Positions 6,519 to 9,727 of a DNA stretch of 9,727 nt are shown here, piece by piece. Origin of the DNA: JAVBLP01 sp031553505 (GTDB lineage Bacteria; Elusimicrobiota; Endomicrobiia; Endomicrobiales; Endomicrobiaceae); assembly GCA_031553505.1 (NCBI GenBank), contig JAVBLP010000018.1, positions 1 to 9,727 on the forward strand, read 5' to 3'. The notes beneath the pieces are model-generated. The model did not search any database, had not been told where the DNA came from, and saw only the letters and a program-made list of their open reading frames with translations. The stretch's first letter is position 1; each line of letters starts with the position of its first letter. Position numbers and translations under genes: made by a program.

Positions 6519-7028
6519 ATGATTAAAATAATAAATGCAAAAATTATCGCTTGCGCGGTTATGTTAAGTTTAATTCTTAACATTTTTTGTTTATTTTCAG
6601 CGGCTTTTTCCGCAAGCGGCATAAAATGCGCCCAAAATATACTGCCTTACACATTTAATGTTATAGCATCCGTACATTCGCCGGTAAATGCGGTAAATAA
6701 TATACTTGAAAGCATCTTTGCAACTAAAAAAGATGCCGGAGCGCAGCAAAATAAAGAGGCACACAATAAAAACGATGAAAGAAACGCAACAAAGCCTGAT
6801 GTTTTTATCTTCGCTTCCGCGGCCGGCAATATATCAGAAAAATTAGAGCAAACCTTTTCCGGGCTTGGCGCAGCAGCTGTAATGCCTTCCAAAGCATATC
6901 TGGAAAGCAGTTTTATCGTAAATTTCAACAGTTTCGCGCTGTTCGTTTTAATGTTTTTATTGGCGTATATATCATTATTATATGCGTATGATTACGGCAG
7001 ATTAAATAAAATACAAATAGAAAGTTGA
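6519..7028 (+). CDS. Hypothetical exported/membrane protein, two hydrophobic segments
   Basis: I do not recognise this 169-residue protein. Residues 1-31 look like a signal peptide or anchor: Lys 3 and Lys 8, a hydrophobic stretch at about 9-30, and a possible cleavage site after AFS (29-31). Residues 36-130 are polar and low in complexity, with a Gln/Asn/Lys/Glu-rich stretch at about 70-90 (GAQQNKEAHNKNDERN). About 136-156 form a clear transmembrane helix, followed by a short tail, YDYGRLNKIQIES. If the signal is cleaved, the bulk would lie outside the cytoplasmic membrane with the C-terminal helix as anchor. There is no Shine-Dalgarno site; ATG 6519 was chosen because it supplies the Lys residues expected before a signal core. 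An in-frame ATG at 6561 would lose them. A strong hairpin lies just after its stop. It may act with the large exported protein that follows, but only proximity supports that. Real gene: likely; function unknown. Confidence 0.65.
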   Translation: MIKIINAKIIACAVMLSLILNIFCLFSAAFSASGIKCAQNILPYTFNVIASVHSPVNAVNNILESIFATKKDAGAQQNKEAHNKNDERNATKPDVFIFASAAGNISEKLEQTFSGLGAAAVMPSKAYLESSFIVNFNSFALFVLMFLLAYISLLYAYDYGRLNKIQIES

Positions 7029-7030
7029 AT

Positions 7031-7068
7031 AAGCCATGCATCCTCCCAGGGGTGCATGGCTTTATTTT
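7031..7068 (+). terminator. Intrinsic terminator / attenuator hairpin
   Basis: AAGCCATGCATCC (7031-7043) pairs over 13 bp, one of them G-T, with GGGTGCATGGCTT (7050-7062) around the six-base loop TCCCAG. TATTTT follows the stem. This is by far the strongest hairpin I found in the window. It begins 2 nt after the stop of the 169-residue gene and ends directly at the GAGGAG ribosome site of the next gene, leaving no room for a promoter between. Confidence 0.85.
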
Positions 7069-7080
7069 GAGGAGAGTTTT

Positions 7081-9727
7081 ATGAAAAAGATTTGCGCGGT
7101 TGTAACAATGTCGTTTTTTATGTTTTCCGTTTTCTCTAACAATATGGCTTATGCTGCCGTCGCAGCATCAGCAGCGGAAAATAAAAACGTAAAATCGGAG
7201 AAAATTGAAGAACCGGCGATTTCGTGGGCTAGCGGAAGGATTACGGACGGCGTGTTTTTTTCCGGAAAACAGATAGTAGTGAATATACAGGATTTGCACT
7301 GCAACCCGGACGCGCAGAAAAGCATTTGCGCCATTCTTTCCAATTTGGATGAAAAATACGGTTTTAATAATATTTACGCGGAAGGCGCGTATGCTGATGT
7401 AAACATGGACTGGATTTGCTCCGTAAAAGACGAAAATATAAAAAACGGCATTTTAAATTCCTTGCTTGAAAGCGGCAGGCTTACCGGCAGCGAATATTAC
7501 TCCGCGCTTAAAAACAGGCCGAATATCATTAAAGGCGCCGAAGATAAAGACGTTCACAGGCAAAATTTGGCAAGGCTCGGCAATATTTTAGAAAAGCAGG
7601 ATTACTTTCAAAACCAGATAAAATTGATGGATAATGAGCTAAAGCTTATGCAGTTTAAGTACTTTAACGGCAAAAACAGAAGTTTTGATAAAAACCTTAA
7701 AGATTATAAAGCAGGCAAGCTTACCCCTGTTGAATTTTACGGATATCTTTTAAAAACAATCAAAGCTGCAAACAAAGGCGTTTCGCAGTACGATTCGGTG
7801 TATTACATAAATTTAAGCGATTATCCGAATGTCGTCAGATTTATTGAATTAAATTATCTTGCCGGAAAATTGAAAAATAAAAAAATATCCGAACAGGTTG
7901 GCATTTTTGCCGAAGAGATTAAAGAAAAAGTGCCTTTTGCCGTTTACAGGGATATGAGCGAAAAAACAAACGGCTTTTCAAATCTGAACGATCTTTATGA
8001 TTATTCTATGCACATTATGAAAGAATACGATATAGTTCTTGGCGAGAATCTCAACGATTTAAAGGCTTGTTTTAACTATATATCCAAAGAAAGGGCGCTT
8101 GACGTTCTCGCGCTGATCACGGAAGAAAAACGCGTCGCTGAAAAAATCAGAATAAGCCTTTCAGATAATATAAACGAGCTTGAAGTGGCTTTCTTGTCGG
8201 ATTTTTACGGCTATTTTAAAGATTACCTTTCCACCGCGATAACTGCTGACGATTATAAGTATTTTGCCGATAAGATGGATACATTTGTTAATACATGGTA
8301 CAGCTATACTTTTGACAGCGCTTTGGCGGCTATGAAAAATGATTTTGCCGAAATAAATAAGTTTTACGGAGTAAACTTCCAAAGAGACAATATTTTTTAT
8401 GAAAAGCTTCCTCTTACTGCAAATAATACAGACGCGAAAGGGGCCGATGTTTTATCCATGCCGCAAAAAAACATAAAAGAAGCGCTGCAAAAGTCAGACC
8501 TTATCGTAGTGGTTGCCGGAGGCTTCCACTCGGAAGGGCTTAAAGATTTGCTCCAGAACAAAAAAATATCTTATATAACTATAACTCCCAATGTCGCCAG
8601 CCTTGGCAATTCGGACGCGGTGTATAAAGAGCTTGTGAGAAGCCAGGCGCAGGCATTTGCAAAACAGACCATTGCTTTGCCGCTCGGTTCGGTAAACGCA
8701 AAAGTGGATTTTAACCCTAAAACAAATACCGCGGCGGTAACTTTTAGCGGCGAAACCGTAAATCTTATATGGAATGAGCAAAAGCAGGCGTTTTCTTTTC
8801 AGGAAAGCGAAAATATTCAGCCTTTTGAAAAATATTCCGGAAGTTTTAGCGAAGAGATTAAATTTCAGATACTGGGCGCTTTTTACGGCTTAAGGGAAAT
8901 GCCCTTAAGCAGCGGAAATCTTATTACAGCGATTATAGAAGGATTGGCGAAAGCCGGAGCAGAAAGAGGTTATATCGCGGGCAACGGTTTAATATGGGAC
9001 ATTGCTTCCAATAAAAACGTACAGGAAGCAATAAAGAACAGCAAAGAGCCCGCTGTTTTAAATACAATCGCAATGCTGCCTGATTTTGTGCAAAAAATGA
9101 TTGCGGGAAAGGCAAAAGAAGAAATCAGGATAAAAAGCCTCAAAAATCCCATTTTGGAGGTTTTAGCTGAGACTCCAGAATTTAAAGAACTCATCAGCAA
9201 AGCGACTTATAATGCGCCGCTTCCTTCTAAAAGGTTTAACCCGTCAAAGATAATACAGCGTGTTACTTCAATGTTGATGGCGTTTATAACGGTTCTTATG
9301 ATGGTAAGCTGCAATAAAAATGAAGAAGATATTGCTTCTTCTTCGGCTGTCAGCGAAGGAACCTCTTCCGTTGAAATATACGGGGGAGAACAGGGCAGCG
9401 CGGAAGCAAACGCGTATATAAGGAAAGTCTCTGAAGAATTTTTACAGGGCAATCCTTTGCCGAGAAGCTTTATAGGTTCTACGGACCATATTCAAGATTC
9501 TTACCAGAAAGCAATCGCGGATAAAGGTATTGTTACATATGATATGGCAGTCCTTATGAAAGCTTTACTTCTTTATCCGGAAGAAAACAAAGACATTGTT
9601 TCTGCCGTTGTAAATGCTTTGGATACGGGAAATAATGTAAGAAGCAATAAAGATTTTACCTATGATAACGGAGATATCCCGCTTGGCGAAGGATATTTTT
9701 GGAAAATCCTTCAAACAAACTCGGCAT
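7081..9727 (+). CDS. Large exported protein with ChaN/TraB/Tiki-like domain and internal lipobox-like segment (3' end outside window)
   Basis: The frame runs from ATG 7081 without a stop through 882 codons to the window edge. AGGAG (7070-7074) sits 6 nt before the start. Residues 1-25 form a signal peptide (MKK, hydrophobic core, AYA cleavage site). Residues 65-80 read IVVNIQDLHCNPDAQK, E101 lies in YAEGAY, and 474-487 include VVVAGGFHSEGL with His 483. This order of a strand ending in D/E-x-H, a downstream Glu and a late G-G-x-H resembles ChaN, TraB, erythromycin esterase and Tiki proteins, in which these residues bind metal or haem or act in hydrolysis. Between them lies a long, mostly helical insert (about 110-450). 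Residues 540-575 look beta-rich and 590-715 helical. About 731-743 is hydrophobic, ends in MVSC744 like a lipobox, and is followed by a polar Ser/Glu-rich linker and a further globular part. The preceding terminator hairpin may limit expression. The reading frame is very sure; the superfamily call is moderate and the biological role unknown. Confidence 0.8.
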   Translation, partial: MKKICAVVTMSFFMFSVFSNNMAYAAVAASAAENKNVKSEKIEEPAISWASGRITDGVFFSGKQIVVNIQDLHCNPDAQKSICAILSNLDEKYGFNNIYAEGAYADVNMDWICSVKDENIKNGILNSLLESGRLTGSEYYSALKNRPNIIKGAEDKDVHRQNLARLGNILEKQDYFQNQIKLMDNELKLMQFKYFNGKNRSFDKNLKDYKAGKLTPVEFYGYLLKTIKAANKGVSQYDSVYYINLSDYPNVVRFIELNYLAGKLKNKKISEQVGIFAEEIKEKVPFAVYRDMSEKTNGFSNLNDLYDYSMHIMKEYDIVLGENLNDLKACFNYISKERALDVLALITEEKRVAEKIRISLSDNINELEVAFLSDFYGYFKDYLSTAITADDYKYFADKMDTFVNTWYSYTFDSALAAMKNDFAEINKFYGVNFQRDNIFYEKLPLTANNTDAKGADVLSMPQKNIKEALQKSDLIVVVAGGFHSEGLKDLLQNKKISYITITPNVASLGNSDAVYKELVRSQAQAFAKQTIALPLGSVNAKVDFNPKTNTAAVTFSGETVNLIWNEQKQAFSFQESENIQPFEKYSGSFSEEIKFQILGAFYGLREMPLSSGNLITAIIEGLAKAGAERGYIAGNGLIWDIASNKNVQEAIKNSKEPAVLNTIAMLPDFVQKMIAGKAKEEIRIKSLKNPILEVLAETPEFKELISKATYNAPLPSKRFNPSKIIQRVTSMLMAFITVLMMVSCNKNEEDIASSSAVSEGTSSVEIYGGEQGSAEANAYIRKVSEEFLQGNPLPRSFIGSTDHIQDSYQKAIADKGIVTYDMAVLMKALLLYPEENKDIVSAVVNALDTGNNVRSNKDFTYDNGDIPLGEGYFWKILQTNSA

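Noticed and set aside
7149..9452. Several minus-strand frames of 60-95 residues across the last 2.3 kb
   Set aside because: They all lie under one uninterrupted + strand frame with signal peptide and ribosome site, and show no motifs.
1..9727. CRISPR arrays, insertion sequences, attachment sites or prophage genes
   Set aside because: I saw no regularly spaced repeats, transposase or integrase motifs, or terminal inverted repeats. The tRNA-Gln has no integrase beside it and no copy of its 3' end that I could see elsewhere in the window.

Overview
The window reads as a conserved bacterial housekeeping cluster followed by an accessory region with exported proteins of unknown function. All genes are on the + strand. 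The order ispE - spoVG - glmU - prs - bL25 (ctc/rplY) - pth is the order known from Bacillus, without purR and yabJ. A LolB-like gene upstream of ispE and a tRNA-Gln before glmU/prs are features I associate with the equivalent proteobacterial cluster (lolB - ispE - tRNA-Gln - prs - rplY - pth). A LolA/LolB-like protein implies an outer membrane, so I infer a diderm. The mixed gene order, moderate-to-low GC, a stand-alone MetV-type protein and a very long exported protein would fit an anaerobe of the Elusimicrobiota (Endomicrobia) or Omnitrophota type. That placement is inference; no rRNA or other phylogenetic marker was compared.

Region 1 (1-4413) is tightly packed. The 3' part of a TPR + LolB-like gene overlaps ispE by 35 nt. 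spoVG follows 21 nt later, then a tRNA-Gln(TTG), then glmU starting 17 nt after the tRNA, then prs 11 nt after glmU. I see no terminator between these, so they look like one transcription unit with an embedded tRNA. The products serve isoprenoid precursor synthesis, RNA-level regulation, UDP-GlcNAc supply and PRPP supply.

Region 2 (4414-6413) has a 123-nt gap that may hold a promoter and leader. Then come bL25, pth (18 nt later) and a cysteine-rich MTHFR_C/MetV-type protein that overlaps pth by 4 nt (ATGA). bL25 and Pth act on the ribosome and on peptidyl-tRNA; the third links to folate one-carbon chemistry.

Region 3 (6414-9727) starts with a 105-nt AT-rich gap holding repeated short motifs and a candidate promoter placed so that the next mRNA would be nearly leaderless. 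A 169-residue protein with two hydrophobic segments follows. After it comes a strong GC-rich hairpin with a T-tract. Directly behind the hairpin a very long open frame begins at 7081 and runs off the window without a stop, at least 882 codons. It has a signal peptide, a ChaN/TraB/Tiki-like pair of histidine motifs about 410 residues apart, and an internal hydrophobic segment ending in a lipobox-like cysteine. This last gene is the least explained and most interesting part of the window.
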